From: Cryptomeria japonica
Lineage: Eukaryota > Streptophyta > Pinopsida > Cupressales > Cupressaceae
Assembly: GCF_030272615.1 (NCBI RefSeq)
Contig: NC_081409.1
Location: 652,892,468 to 652,956,467 of the forward strand
Length of the DNA: 64,000 nt
Reading direction: 5' to 3'
Positions 48,290 to 59,934 of this stretch are shown here, piece after piece. The number at the start of each line of letters is the position of its first letter. The stretch's first letter is position 1. Both the position numbers and the translations under genes were made by a program. The notes under the pieces are model-generated. The model ran no database searches. It was not told the origin of the DNA and saw nothing but the letters and a program-made list of their open reading frames with translations.

Positions 48290-49434
48290 TGTATACACCT
48301 AAAAATGGTCTGAAGATAATTAATTAAATAAGAAATTATTTAATTAATCTCCCTTCCTAATTTAATTGAATTCATCAACAATTTGATTAAATTCCTCCCT
48401 TTCATCTACTTATTAATAAATCTAAGGATTTATTTAATAGGTTCATTTCAATAGTTCCCTTTGATTAATTAATTCAAATTAATTAATTCCTTCCATCAAA
48501 TTCATTTCTTCTAAATCCTTTAATTAATTAAAACAAATCAATTAATGAGTTGTTGAAATTAATTAGCCTTTTCCTATTATTTGAATTTCTAAATTCAAAT
48601 TCTCCTAACTTCTAACCATCTAACCTAACTTATTCCATCTAACCCTGGGTTTGCCTAACCCCATCCTAGCTTGCAAATCCTAACCACCATGTCCCCTTTC
48701 CTTGAACATTTCTTCCTCTCATGAGCAAAGCTTTGTGACACTTGTCACTAAGTGTTCTCTTTCATCCAACCTCTTCTAGAAGCTTTGTGACACTTGTCAC
48801 TAAGTGTTCCCTTTCAACCAAACTCTTCTAGAAGCTTCTTGACACTTGTCACCATGGAGATGACATTGTCCCCTTTCATCCAACCCCTTCTCCTACCAAC
48901 CTCCAAGTGCTCCCTTTAATCCAACCTCTTCTCCAATCACCTCCAATTTAACCATTGATATCTTCAGACTTAATCTTGACCATTGATTCCTGCCACCTCA
49001 CGCCTGGCCTTGGGAATCCTATAAATAGACCCCATTTTGGAGTTCAAAGGATCCTGAATCCATCTCATTTGTACTCAAGCATTGTTACTATAGGCATATA
49101 GCATTTTAGCATTGTTATCATGATCAATTTTAGCTTAAATATAGCTTATTTCTAGCTTAATTTGCTTATCGTCTAGGTTAATCTCATCATTTCTAGTTTA
49201 AATTCATCATCATTATCATCTTAAATCCTCCATCTAGGTATAGTAAAGTCACTGGAATTGCATAAGCATATCTGAGAGAAAAAATCATACTCCCATTTAC
49301 TAGGAGGCAATAGATCACTTAGCTATGGTTTATCTTTCTTTGTTTTAAATTTTCTAACCATGCTTGTAATGATCTATTGATTGTTTTGTGTTGCAGATGT
49401 AGGTATAACAGGTACACACTTCACAGGCATGACA
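48290..49434 (+). repeat. Tat element 3' LTR
   Basis: TGTATACACCTAAAAATGG ... AGGCATGACA. It keeps the TATA box TATAAATA (49020-49027). Relative to the 5' LTR it carries one more unit of about 60 bp in GAAGCTTTGTGACACTTGTCACTAAGTG... (48720-48840), where the block stands twice, and a short duplication TTAATTCAAATTAATTAA near 48470. Confidence 0.95.
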
Positions 49435-49999
49435 AATATCACCTATTGACTCCTTTTTAACCAACATAGAATTGTTGTGACCTTTGGAACTACCATAAGC
49501 TTATTAAGAATCAGATCCAAATATCCTTGTACAACCCATTATGTTTGTCATAAAAGAATAAGGTCATGAACCATACCACAACCATAATCTCAAGCCCATT
49601 AAATTAATTATATCTTGGAAAGCCAACAAGAACCACTATGTTATTGGTCTTGAATAAGATCTTTAGACCTCTCAACATTATTTCACACACAGACTGGGAT
49701 GTGAACCAATTCAAGGCTTCAACTTTCATTCTAGAAGTCAAACCCATAGTTGTCCAAGTTTGGGTTGATTCTTGGCCATAAGCTATTTTGATATTACCTA
49801 TTGACTCCTTTTGAAATAATGTAGAATTGTTGTGACCTTTAGAACTACCATAATATTATTAAGAATTGGACCCAAATATCCTTGTACAACCCCTTATGTT
49901 TGTCATAGAAGATTAAGGTCATGAACTATACTGTGCAACCATAATCTCACAAACCAAGAAATTAATTATATATTCGAAAGATAACAAGAAACAACAATA
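49435..49999. repeat. tandem duplication with the empty target site of the Tat element
   Basis: 49435-49439 (AATAT) is the right target duplicate. 49440-49633 completes unit 1 of a tandem repeat begun at 35849. Unit 2 runs from about 49634 to 49999 and reads through the insertion site without the element: TTGATATTACCTATTGACTCC against ATGATAT|[element]|AATATCACCTATTGACTCC. Unit length is about 345-365 bp. Confidence 0.88.
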
Positions 50000-52900
50000 T
50001 TATTCCTTACATGGAGCATTAGACATCCACTTATATTGCTTAGAAAACCTTTTGTATAGTGATGTATTATATATGTTCTATTGTGTTTTCTCCTACATTT
50101 GAAATATAGATATCTAACCATTTTTACTAAGAGTATGCATGACATTTGGATAATTTCATAATTCATAATATTAAAGAGGAACGTGTTGAAATAAATTTAG
50201 AATTAAACTACTATCCAATCCATTCAAGGATGAAGCTCTTGGGTGTTACTACATCCATAGTCCATAGTGAATATATTTATAGAGAATAAATATATATTAC
50301 GTCACTATTAGAGATAATCAACACTACAATGACGGAATTAATGGAGATGTTAGATGATTTAAATACTAGATTTTAGAAGACGTGGTAATAAATCCTTATT
50401 AAAGTCTACCCTAGATATGAAGTATCACATATATATGTTCTTTAAAGGTAACAAATTTATAATTAAATTCTACCATAGATATGAAGTATCTCTTATATAT
50501 GTTCTTTAAAGACCTAACAAATTTATAATTACTATGATGATTAAATATAAGAGGGAAACACTTTTCCATGTGTATATTATATTGTTATTGCTAGTGGTTC
50601 AATGATCTAATATAGATTGAAATATTGGTACCTCACCTCTCATGTAATTTCTTGCTAATGTTTATAATCCATACCAACTCACATCTATAGAGTGACCTAG
50701 AAATATCTCACTTATGAATCCTATTAGAGAAAGGTTGGTACTATAATAGTACTTTGGTAAACTATAAACCCATAGTGAACTTGATGAAATAAGGAGATTG
50801 CTTATAAATATTTAAAATAATATTTTTACTCTCAAAAGATTAAACATATCATTAATGACTAATATATCGTAACAATAAATGCCCTCATATGCAACCATAT
50901 AATCACATACCTAATCAAGGCTATAGAAATCTTTAAAATTATTTGAATTAGCAGCAAAGGCCTACTTTTTAGCTAGGCAATGACTTGGTCATTTTCAAAA
51001 TTATTTGGTTCATATATAATATCCATTATAATAAATTATATACACCCAAAATGGAGATCTAATACAAGACCAAAAAAATATACCCATGAGGTAAATTTAT
51101 GGTGTCACCCCTGTTCCACACCCCATGCTCTTTCTATATGTCCAAATGATATTAATCTCAAATTAACTCCTATTATTACTAGAGTCAAAGTGTCAATCAA
51201 ACTATCTAGTTGCGTAAGGAAAAGACTTATCTAAAATGATCAATACCAAAAAATCCTTCATGATTTGGGTCGGTTGTGAATTTTTTTCTTTATATAAACC
51301 TATGACAAGTACTAAGAAGCAAAAAAAATGTAGCCTTTAGAAGAACTAACACTTGTAGAGTGACCTAAAATGTATCACTTATAAATATTTTTCTATGAAG
51401 TCCAATGCTATAATGCCATTTTTTTCAATTATCAACCCTTAGTAACCTTGATAAAATGAGGAGCTTGCTTAGAAACTATATTTTTAATGAGGTTAGTTTT
51501 CTTAAAATACAATAACATATTATTTAAAGATGATTATATCAAAAAATTAATACCTGAAATTGAAACAATATTGTCACCAATCTAAACCAATGTTATAGGC
51601 CCTCTCTAAATTGTCATAATTATTAGGGAAGACCTTGTAGCTAAACAAGGAACTTGGTCAACATGAAAAAATGGTTGGTTCCTATATAGAGTAATAATTA
51701 TAATAAATACAACCCAAAATAAATCTAATAGTATCCCAAAACAGTTATACTCAATAGGTAGTTATATGTATAAATATCAATACCAAAATAAACCTTCTTA
51801 ACTTTTGAATATTATGAATCTTATTCTTTGAGTGCACCTATAGTGACTATTGAGAAACAACAAGTTTAGCCTAATTACCTAATTAGAGATTAAAAGAAGG
51901 TAGTAGAGATTAAGAATAAATAAAGAAACTAGTACTATCCAAATAACAAAATGGGGAAGCTTGATTATTTGGTGGGGCTATGACCCATAATTTTAGGTTT
52001 TTACCATTAATTGGTGTAAATATTAGTTATCTTAGAAAAAAAAATCTAAATTATCCCATCTAATACAAAGTGAAGTAGTTTATCACATAATAGAAATACT
52101 AAGAGTGTATTGGGCATCTAGTGTGGTATATTTTGAATAATTAAAATGTAGTCAACATCATTGATTGGTTAAAAATATTTGTCTTCAATATTACATGATG
52201 GTACTTTCTCTCAATTCTAAAAGAAAATGAAAATGCTAGAGGAAGCGACTGAGAATCCTTGATAAAGTTGAAAAGAAAATAGAAGAATCAAATGATTGAT
52301 CTGCATTGAAAGTAATTTTAGAACCTCCTACTTTTCTACAAATCATCTAAAGTGAGGTAAGAAAAATGATAGAAAACCAATTCTATTTGATGTTAGTATA
52401 TACCAATAAAACATACTACATTACTTTTCATGGTTGAGTCTAGTTCAAGTAGTTCTATAACACTTAAGATTTTTTTTTAAGGTCTATCGTATGAACCCAC
52501 TAGTGAGGGAGTTATTAAATTAGATGATATTCCAAAAAACATTGTTCTAAGAATTTTTAAAAGCCTACTTCTATCCCTATATGCATGTCCCAATGGTGAG
52601 ATTCTTAAGATATACGTGATTGAAGTTCTTGTTGTTGTAGTGTCATAAATTGTTGATCTTAACAACTTAACACTAGGTTTGAACCCATTTTGACAGATGC
52701 GCCTAATTTGTGTGTGATTATGCCCAATATTAAGATCATTTTTATAAAACTAGTTTGTTTGCATATTCATGACTTTTTTCATGGCTTGTTTTTATAGGAA
52801 TAGGGTGCCCAGTACCCCTAAGTAGGAAAAAAGAGCTCAACTTTTGATAAATGGAAGTCATTTTTATAAATAGTGAAGATTTACTTTTCTTTGTTGATCT

Positions 52901-53273
52901 TTCCTAAGAAAATATTTTGAAAAGGTGTAATTTTAATATAACTACCTTTCCCATTTCAAAGTCTAGCAAGTTCAAATAAGAATTGCATAATCCTAACATT
53001 CATTTAAGTACTAATTTACATTCAAGGAGCAAATAATTCAAGCATTGAATTCTATTGCAACAATAATGATCAATTACATTATGTTTCTTCATGGTGTAAG
53101 CATGTGCTAACACCTTGTAGGACTTCAATCTATCATATCAAGCCTTGTGTGAGATTCCATGAAAGGGTTTCATACTTGAGGTAATATGTACTATCAATTC
53201 AACATTTCATTATTACTTTAGCCTCTTCCCTTGAGAAGTCACACACTTAGATCTCATCATTATCCATGGTGGA
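50000..53273. other. no gene; old local tandem repeats
   Basis: AT-rich non-coding DNA. 50405-50540 holds two units of TACCMTAGATATGAAGTATC...ATATATGTTCTTTAAAG. A larger tandem pair of about 670 bp starts at about 50684 (TAGAGTGACCTAGAAAT) and 51354 (TAGAGTGACCTAAAATG); both units contain ACCTTGATAAAATGAGGAG-like, AACTTGGTCA and ATACACCCAAAAT-like blocks in the same order, but are much diverged. 52680-53273 resembles 13490-13936 and 12380-12643. ORFs 50980-51234 and 52477-52665 are unassigned. Confidence 0.6.
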
Positions 53274-56200
53274 AGTGGAAACTCTAACATAGAGTTCGAC
53301 TTAGGTAAGGTCCTAAACAACACAATAATTTTCCCTATTTTTTGTGCGTATAGATGCATATCTAATAGTTAGAAAGTGGATTGATTGTGCCCAGAGATAA
53401 GCCTAAACACACACCACACACCATATGCAATTAGAGAATTTAAATATACAACAACAAAATAGTGATATCCTTTATGAATTGTTTAGTGAACCATTGTGAA
53501 ATACATTAAAATTTAAGAACTTTCATCAAGATCCAATTATTATTATATTGTTCAAATCAACAAATCTGATCTTTCCTTTGTTGCAACTTCCAAGATTAGT
53601 AGTCCCTCCACAATCCTTCTCAAGCTCCTCTGATGGCAACTTCCCTACTTCTCCTTTCTATCTAACGTAGCACCTTCAATTGTCTACCAATTGAAATTAT
53701 ACCAGTATACTATTATTTAAAAAATATATGTAAAATATACCGAGAGATATCTTATAATAGAAGAGAATCATATTTAAAATAAATGTTCTTCTAAAATACT
53801 AAAAACAAAGAATACAAATCCATTAAAGTCCTAGATGTAAAAAGTTGTGAATCTAGCTGGAGACAAGTGGCGAGGGTTCTATTTTATCTGGAGTAATAAA
53901 ATAACACCTCCACAAAAGCTGAAAGAAGGCATATTTCATACATTTACCTGTCATTTGCATATCAAATTGTTTCAAAAATGAATTTTTGTTTACAGACATT
54001 TTGATGTCACTATAAATGCCTCTCAACATAATGATAAAAATGTGAAAGCTCAATAATCAATCAAATAGTTCAATCAAATTCTTACACGTGATATAATAAA
54101 AATGCTCTCCACTTACCCTCTTTGATGACCATTGATAATAATATGCAAGAGTATCGACATTTTAGAAATTCATTTATTAAAGAGACACGGTCGAACACTG
54201 AACCAAAACAGAGAACCACAGGCTCCAAATCAAGTTAAGAAACCTCCTACAAATTCCGACAGGCCTTTGAGAATGAAATAAATCACTTGTTAAAAATATT
54301 GTCAAGTTCTGAACCTCTTTGAGCAACCTTTCAGGAAAATGAAGTAGTTCGTGAACTTGTCCCTTTGCTGCCTTAAGAACAAAGCAAATCTCTTTGTTGG
54401 AAATATGGATGAATTTCAAACCAAATTTGAATTTTTTGGGTTTGTGAGCTCAGTTTCAAAACCAAGTTAGACGGACACTCTTTTGTATTTAGAGAAATCT
54501 TGTTGGGTCTAGTTTGAGGTATCAAAACTTCATTGGCTTTCGGTCTAAGTTATGAAACTAGGTTAGAGGGACAAAGAACTTTGAGTAACTTTGTGAAAAA
54601 AAAGAAAGCTTGAAGGTCTAAGTTATGAAATCAGGTTAGAGGAACAAAGAACTTTGAGTAACTTTGAGGAAAAAAAGAAACCTTAAAGAAGTAAGTTAGG
54701 ATTGCTTCAAGATTATTTAAAATAAGATAAAGAAGAAAAAAATGATGAGATGAGGATTGCACAAACACCTAGGATGTTTCTACATGAGAAGGTTATAGGA
54801 GTGCAAAGTAGACATTGACATATTACGATAGAATTTGAATAGACAAAAAGACTTATGCTGATTCATGTCCAACCCTACCTTATTTTCTTGACTACATTTT
54901 TTATTATCTATCACAATTTTAAACACCTTAAGACTAGGGCATCCAACATCCCTGTCTAACATCCTTGTCTAGCACATACTACTCTAAGTTTCAAATTTTG
55001 GTTCATCTTTTTATATTTATTCCAAGTTTGTCTTACTATTTCAACTATTGACTTTGTATCTGCTAGTTATTGTTAAATTTAGTTATTTAATCATCATTAA
55101 CCTAGATCCTACACACACTTCACTATCTCATTTCTTTTGTGACAAAGGAACACAATCCAAGTGCCTACTTCTCCTTTTAGGATTATGGTTAGGCCCATTC
55201 TTGTTCTAATGTTATGAAAGAAATTGAAATCTTTAGTTTGCATTGATTGGCCTATGATCCCATTTCCCAATATTTCATTTTGGTGAACCCATCATGTTTG
55301 ATTTGAATGTAGTCATTTCTAATTTTTTTCCCTTTACTTGCATTTGATTAGCTGGTTAATTAATTGTATCATTCTAATCTCATATTACATTTTCAATAAA
55401 ACTTGTGAGAGAAAGAAAATCACTAGAAACTATTGGTCATTAGTGTTGTCATTGATGTTAGAGTGAATCATTGATGTCATGGTGTAGGACTAATAGAGTG
55501 TTCACCATAAGAGGAGATTGTTGTTTGCAGTGATGTTTATAGATTGAACTCATGCAAGGAAATTATATGGTGTTATTTGTTTCTAATTGTAGAAGTGTTA
55601 ATATTCTCTTAAACTATTTTTTTATGCTCTTTAGTTTGATTAGGGTTTGCATATTTATCACATCCTTCAACCGCAAGTCTTAGTCTTTGGCATGAGCACT
55701 TTTGTTATATTTGCTCATTGACTAGGTAGTGTATATAGTCAGTTGCTTAAGTCACGACTTAAGCTTTCTACGTCAAGGTTTTACCATCAACGAAAACTTT
55801 AAGAACTCCCCTCAAAAAGTTATAAAATCTTATAATTTTTTTGTTACTTATAGAATTAACATTAAATTGTATTTGTAATTTTTTAGTTATTTATAGAATC
55901 GAAATATTAATGTGATTGATGAATTTTTTGAAATCGCTCAAATTTAGTAGAAAATGTTGGAGATATTTATCTTTCTTAAAAAATAAAAATTATATTGTTG
56001 GTGATTCTTCACTGTATTCTAATAAATGTAATTTTTTTTTGGTAAATCAAGCATTTCTTAAAATTAGAATAATTGTTTTCATTGTCAAATTACGCTTTTT
56101 TTTTTATAAAAGAGATCGAAGTCACTGAAAAGTTTATATTAATTGGAAAGTTATGCTTTGATATTAAACAAATAAAATAATTTTACTGGTGAATTATATA

Positions 56201-56464
56201 AATATACAAAACTATATAGTTTTACTTGGCAAATTCTATAAATAAATAAAAAAAACTATAAAGTTTTACCTCAAAAATTATGCTTTGATATAAAACAAAT
56301 ACAACAATTTTACTAATGAATTATATAAATATTAAAATGATAATAATTTTGTTGGCAAAAATATAAAATGCTAAATGATAATAATTAATGTACTTGGTGA
56401 ATTTAATTTCTAATATTGAGATAAATTTGAAAGTCCTTAGAATTGAAATCAATATGTTTATTAC
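53274..56464. repeat. repeat block B' (second copy of block B)
   Basis: Colinear with 16545-19784 from GAAGTGGAAACTCTAACATAG to ATTAC at the chromovirus LTR. It has the same AAGTTATG...TTTGAGTAACTTTG tandem pair (54545-54680) and the ACTATATAGTTTTACTTGGC units near 56205-56275, with one unit fewer than B. Differences are mainly substitutions and short indels. Confidence 0.85.
54177..54419 (-). pseudogene. 80-codon open frame of unknown family in block B'
   Basis: MKFIHISNKEICFVLKAAKG, QVHELLHFPERLLKEVQNLT, IFLTSDLFHSQRPVGICRRF and the rest is open here, whereas block B has one stop after RPV. Upstream on the minus strand the sequence is a non-coding tandem repeat, so there is no obvious longer gene. 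I do not recognise a domain. A captured host exon or chance are both possible. Confidence 0.3.
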
Positions 56465-57261
56465 TAAAGTAGTCAATGGTGAGGAGGGACCTTAATGAGA
56501 CCAGTCCAGACTAGTCAGCAAGAGTAAACACAACGGAAACACACATATATGATGGAGGAAATGCATAATAGATAGTTTTATTGCATGAAATTTGATTACA
56601 TCCAACCGGTAACAATCAGGTTACAACATACCATCACACAAGCCTAGTAGAATAGGTCACAACCGGGACCTTGAATTGAAAGATCTATCTTCTAGGCATA
56701 GTCTATCTATATGATACTCTGATTGATTCTAATTGATTACACTCTAAAGCATGATTACAAATATATATATAGATCTAAAGGATCCAGTTGGCCCAAAAGG
56801 ATCAAAACCCAAAGAACAAGACCTAACGTGCAAAAATGAATAAGGTCGGCCTCCACCAAGAGATTCCTCTGAAAACTCTGAAGGATGAAATGAAGAAGGT
56901 TGACCACACACGAATAAACATCAATATCAATACTCAAGGCTCTGCAAGCCTTGAAATGGGTTCTGGTAGATTACCAAAATAGGTCTCAGGCAACCGGTAA
57001 CAAAGGAACAACTGGTAACAAGAAACTGTCATGGAAATCGGTAGCGATATATTGTCAGTAATTGATCCAAATGAGATACGTTTTGAAAGAAAGAAAGATG
57101 ATCAAGTCTTCAAGTAGAATCCAACTCCATAGGATCTGGTGAGCCAAAAATGGGACACACAGAAAGGAAAACTGAAACTACAAACAGAAAACAAAACATA
57201 AAAGAAAATGTTTTTTTTGGTTGATGCAAGATTGTTGTGAACCGGGGATGCTCCTGCATCA
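56465..57261 (-). repeat. chromovirus copy 2, 3' LTR
   Basis: Plus-strand ends are TAAAGTAGTCAATGGTGAGG (the first G of TG is now A) and GATGCTCCTGCATCA. The inner neighbour is not an obvious purine tract on the minus strand (CCTAGATGTC|TGATG), so the PPT has decayed or lies a little farther in. Confidence 0.9.
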
Positions 57262-57299
57262 GACATCTAGGGTTAATAAAAAAGTGATCCTCTCACATT

Positions 57300-58647
57300 T
57301 CTAGGGTCAGAGGGAAACCAAGGCGGTCTACCTCTTCCTGAGAAATCCAAGATGAATCTTTGACTGGTTTGCTCTTCCACTTCACAAGATATTTTTTGTA
57401 TTGACTATTTCGGGTACTACGCCCAATTGTACTATCCAAAATCTCTTTAATCTGATCTGGTTCCTTTCAGGGCAATTATTTCTCAAGGTCTGCAACACTG
57501 CCCTCATTGAATTCTAGTTCATGGTACTCATGAAGATCTACAATGTTGAATATAGGTGAAATACTTAGATTATTTGGTAGCCATACTTCATATGCATTTC
57601 TCGAACTAAACTTCCTCAAAATCTTACAAGGTCCAAACTTCTTCATCTACAACTTATTATAAGTTCCAAATGGGAATCTCTCTTTTCTCAATTATACCAT
57701 CACTTTATCGCCAAATTCAAATTCCTTATGTCTCCTCTTCTCATCTGCCTTCTCCTTATATTTTCTATTCATGTCTTCCAAATGTTGTTTAACCTGAATA
57801 TGCAATGCTGCTATGTGATCTGCAAATTCTTCTACTTTTGAACTCTTCAAGTCTTCAAGTTGCTAATGTCTCTCAATTCTGCTATTCCTCTAGGATGCAC
57901 TCTGGTAACAATCTCAAAAGGTGTTTTTCTGATACTTCTATTCACTGAATTGTTATAGGAAAACTCTACTTGTGCAAGGATCAAATCCCAACTTCTGGTT
58001 TTATCTCCCACTAAACATCTCAACAAGTTTCCCAAAATCCCGTTAACTACTACTTTTGTCTGTCCATCAGTCTGTGGATGAAAAGTAGAACTGAACTTCA
58101 AATATGTCTTCATCTTCTTCCAAAGTTTTCTCCAAAAATAGCCAACAAAGTTAGTATCTCTATCTTAAACTATGCTCTTAGGTAATCCATGCAATCTCAC
58201 CACTTCTTTGAAAAATAGGTCTGCTACATGTAATGCATCTGATGTCTTCTTACAAGGTATTAAATGAGCCTTCTTTGAAAATCTATCCACTACCACAAAT
58301 ATAAAATCATTCCCTCTCAACGTCTTAGGCAATCCAAGTACAAAATCCATCCTTATATCCTCCCAAGGTCTTACCGGTACTATCAAAGGTTTATACATTC
58401 CCACATTCTGACTACTACCTTTTGCAACTTGACAGACTCTACAACTATGCACATATCTCTTAACATCCTTATGAATCTGGGGCCAAAAGTACTGTTCACT
58501 CACTAATGCAACTGTTTTATCAGTGCCAAAATATCTGGCTAAACCTCTACTATGTTTCTCTTTGATTAGGTTCTCTCTCATGGAACTCTTAGGTATGCAT
58601 AACTGAACTCCTTTTAGTAACATCACATCCTGAATAAAATCATCCAA
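57300..58647 (-). pseudogene. chromovirus copy 2 integrase with chromodomain
   Basis: Zinc part: HSRGLARYFGTDKTVALVSE and [13 protein letters not shown]; the second His of HHCC is Tyr (copy 1 keeps GHF). Core: [20 protein letters not shown] and VVVDRFSKKAHLIPC keep both Asp, while the usual Glu of the DGQTE box is Lys (TDGQTKVV). A stop splits the core near 58165. Integrase ends DILAQVEFSYNNSV-like, VHPRGIAELRDI, then a frameshift near 57860. A chromodomain is readable at 57460-57324: IKEILDSTIGRSTRNSQYKK, YLVKWKSKPVKDSSWISQEE. Confidence 0.92.
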
Positions 58648-59934
58648 TCATTTTCTCCAATCAACCATAATCAGTTCTCTACATGCTTTCCAATGTTCTG
58701 CAAAATCCGAGTCTTCATCATACAAGGTCTTCAAATCTTCAAAACCTAATACTGTCACTCTCATCTCTGTCAGCAAATTCCTTCTCCTACTCAATGCATC
58801 AACAACTTTGTTAGATTTACCACTTCCATGCTTCAACACAAAGGTGTAACTTAGCAAGAATTCTACCCATCTCATATGTCTTTGATTCAATTTACTTTGA
58901 CTGTTCAAATATTGCAAAGCTTGATGATTTGTAAACAATACAAACTCCTTAGGCAACAAGTAGTGTCTCCATTTCTTCAAGGCTTGAACTATGACATAAA
59001 ATTCCTGATCATACATTGAATATCTCTTTCGGGCATCATTACTGAAATAGGCTACTACTCTCCCTTCTTGACTCAAAACTGCTCCTATTGTTGTTCCACT
59101 TGCATCACAATCCACTTGAAATACCTTATTGAAATCTGGTAAAGCCAACACAGGCTGCTCAGTCACTTTCTGCTTCAACAATTCAAAACTTTTGTTTTCT
59201 CTGGTGGTCCACTTGAATTCCTTCTGATCTCCTCTCAGGGTCTCAGGCATAGGGTTACAAACTGAACTGAAATTTTTGATAAACTTCTAGTAAAAATTAG
59301 CCAATCCATGAAATGATCTTACGTCTCTAATGATTTTTGGTCTAGGCCACTTAACAATGACTTTCACTTTCTCAGGGTCCATCTTCAAACCATCCTCAGA
59401 TATCACAAATCCTAAATAGACTAACTCATCCTTCATGAAAGTACACTTCTTGATATTGATCAACAACTTATCTTCTCTCAACCTCTGCAAAACTTGTCTT
59501 AATTGCAACAAATGCTCCTCTTTTATTCTATTGAAAATTAGAATGTCATCCAAATACATAATAATAAACTTACCCAATAATTTCTTCAGTAGCCTCATGA
59601 AAGTGCTTGGTGCATTAGTCAATCCAAAAGGCATCACTAACCATTCATATAGTCCTTCGTTTGTCTTAAATGTTGTCTTCCACTCATCACCTTCTCTGAT
59701 CCTGATCTGATGATATCCACTCTTCAAATCTATGTTTGTAAAGTATTTTTCTCCACTCAAACATTTCATTATGTCATCCATCCTAGGCAAAGGAAATCAG
59801 TATTTTACTGTGTTCTTGTTTATTTCTCTTGAATCGGTACACATCCTCCATTCTCCATTCTTCTTAGGTGCTAATAATGTTGGCAATGCACAAGGGCTCA
59901 GAGTTTCCCTGATCAAACCTTTTTTCAACAACTC
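58648..59934 (-). pseudogene. chromovirus copy 2 reverse transcriptase and RNase H
   Basis: RT continues from the protease frame after a stop at about 59934 ([20 protein letters not shown]), a stop in the [11 protein letters not shown] box at about 59800, then [32 protein letters not shown] and YLDDILIF. RNase H: VDCDASGTTIGAVLSQEG, YSMYDQEFYVIVQALKKWRH, FTNHQALQYLN (Asn in place of Asp, as in copy 1), and LKHGSGKSNKVVDALSRR. Stops stand at about 59285 and 58648. The stop in FPLPRMDD and that at 58648 fit single transitions from Arg and Trp codons. Confidence 0.93.

Larger units (their letters stand above)
36008..49434 (+). mobile_element. full-length Tat-like Ty3/Gypsy retrotransposon
   Basis: About 13.4 kb: 5' LTR (36008-37088), PBS, a 2-kb leader, gag, protease with a G-patch-like motif, RT, RNase H, a second RNase H, integrase, a 1.8-kb 3' region with tandem repeats, PPT and 3' LTR (48290-49434). 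The second RNase H between the first one and integrase, long LTR-proximal non-coding parts and the DGGA-type protease site point to the Tat lineage of plant Gypsy elements. Target duplication is GATAT (36003-36007) and AATAT (49435-49439). All domains carry stops or frameshifts. Confidence 0.93.
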
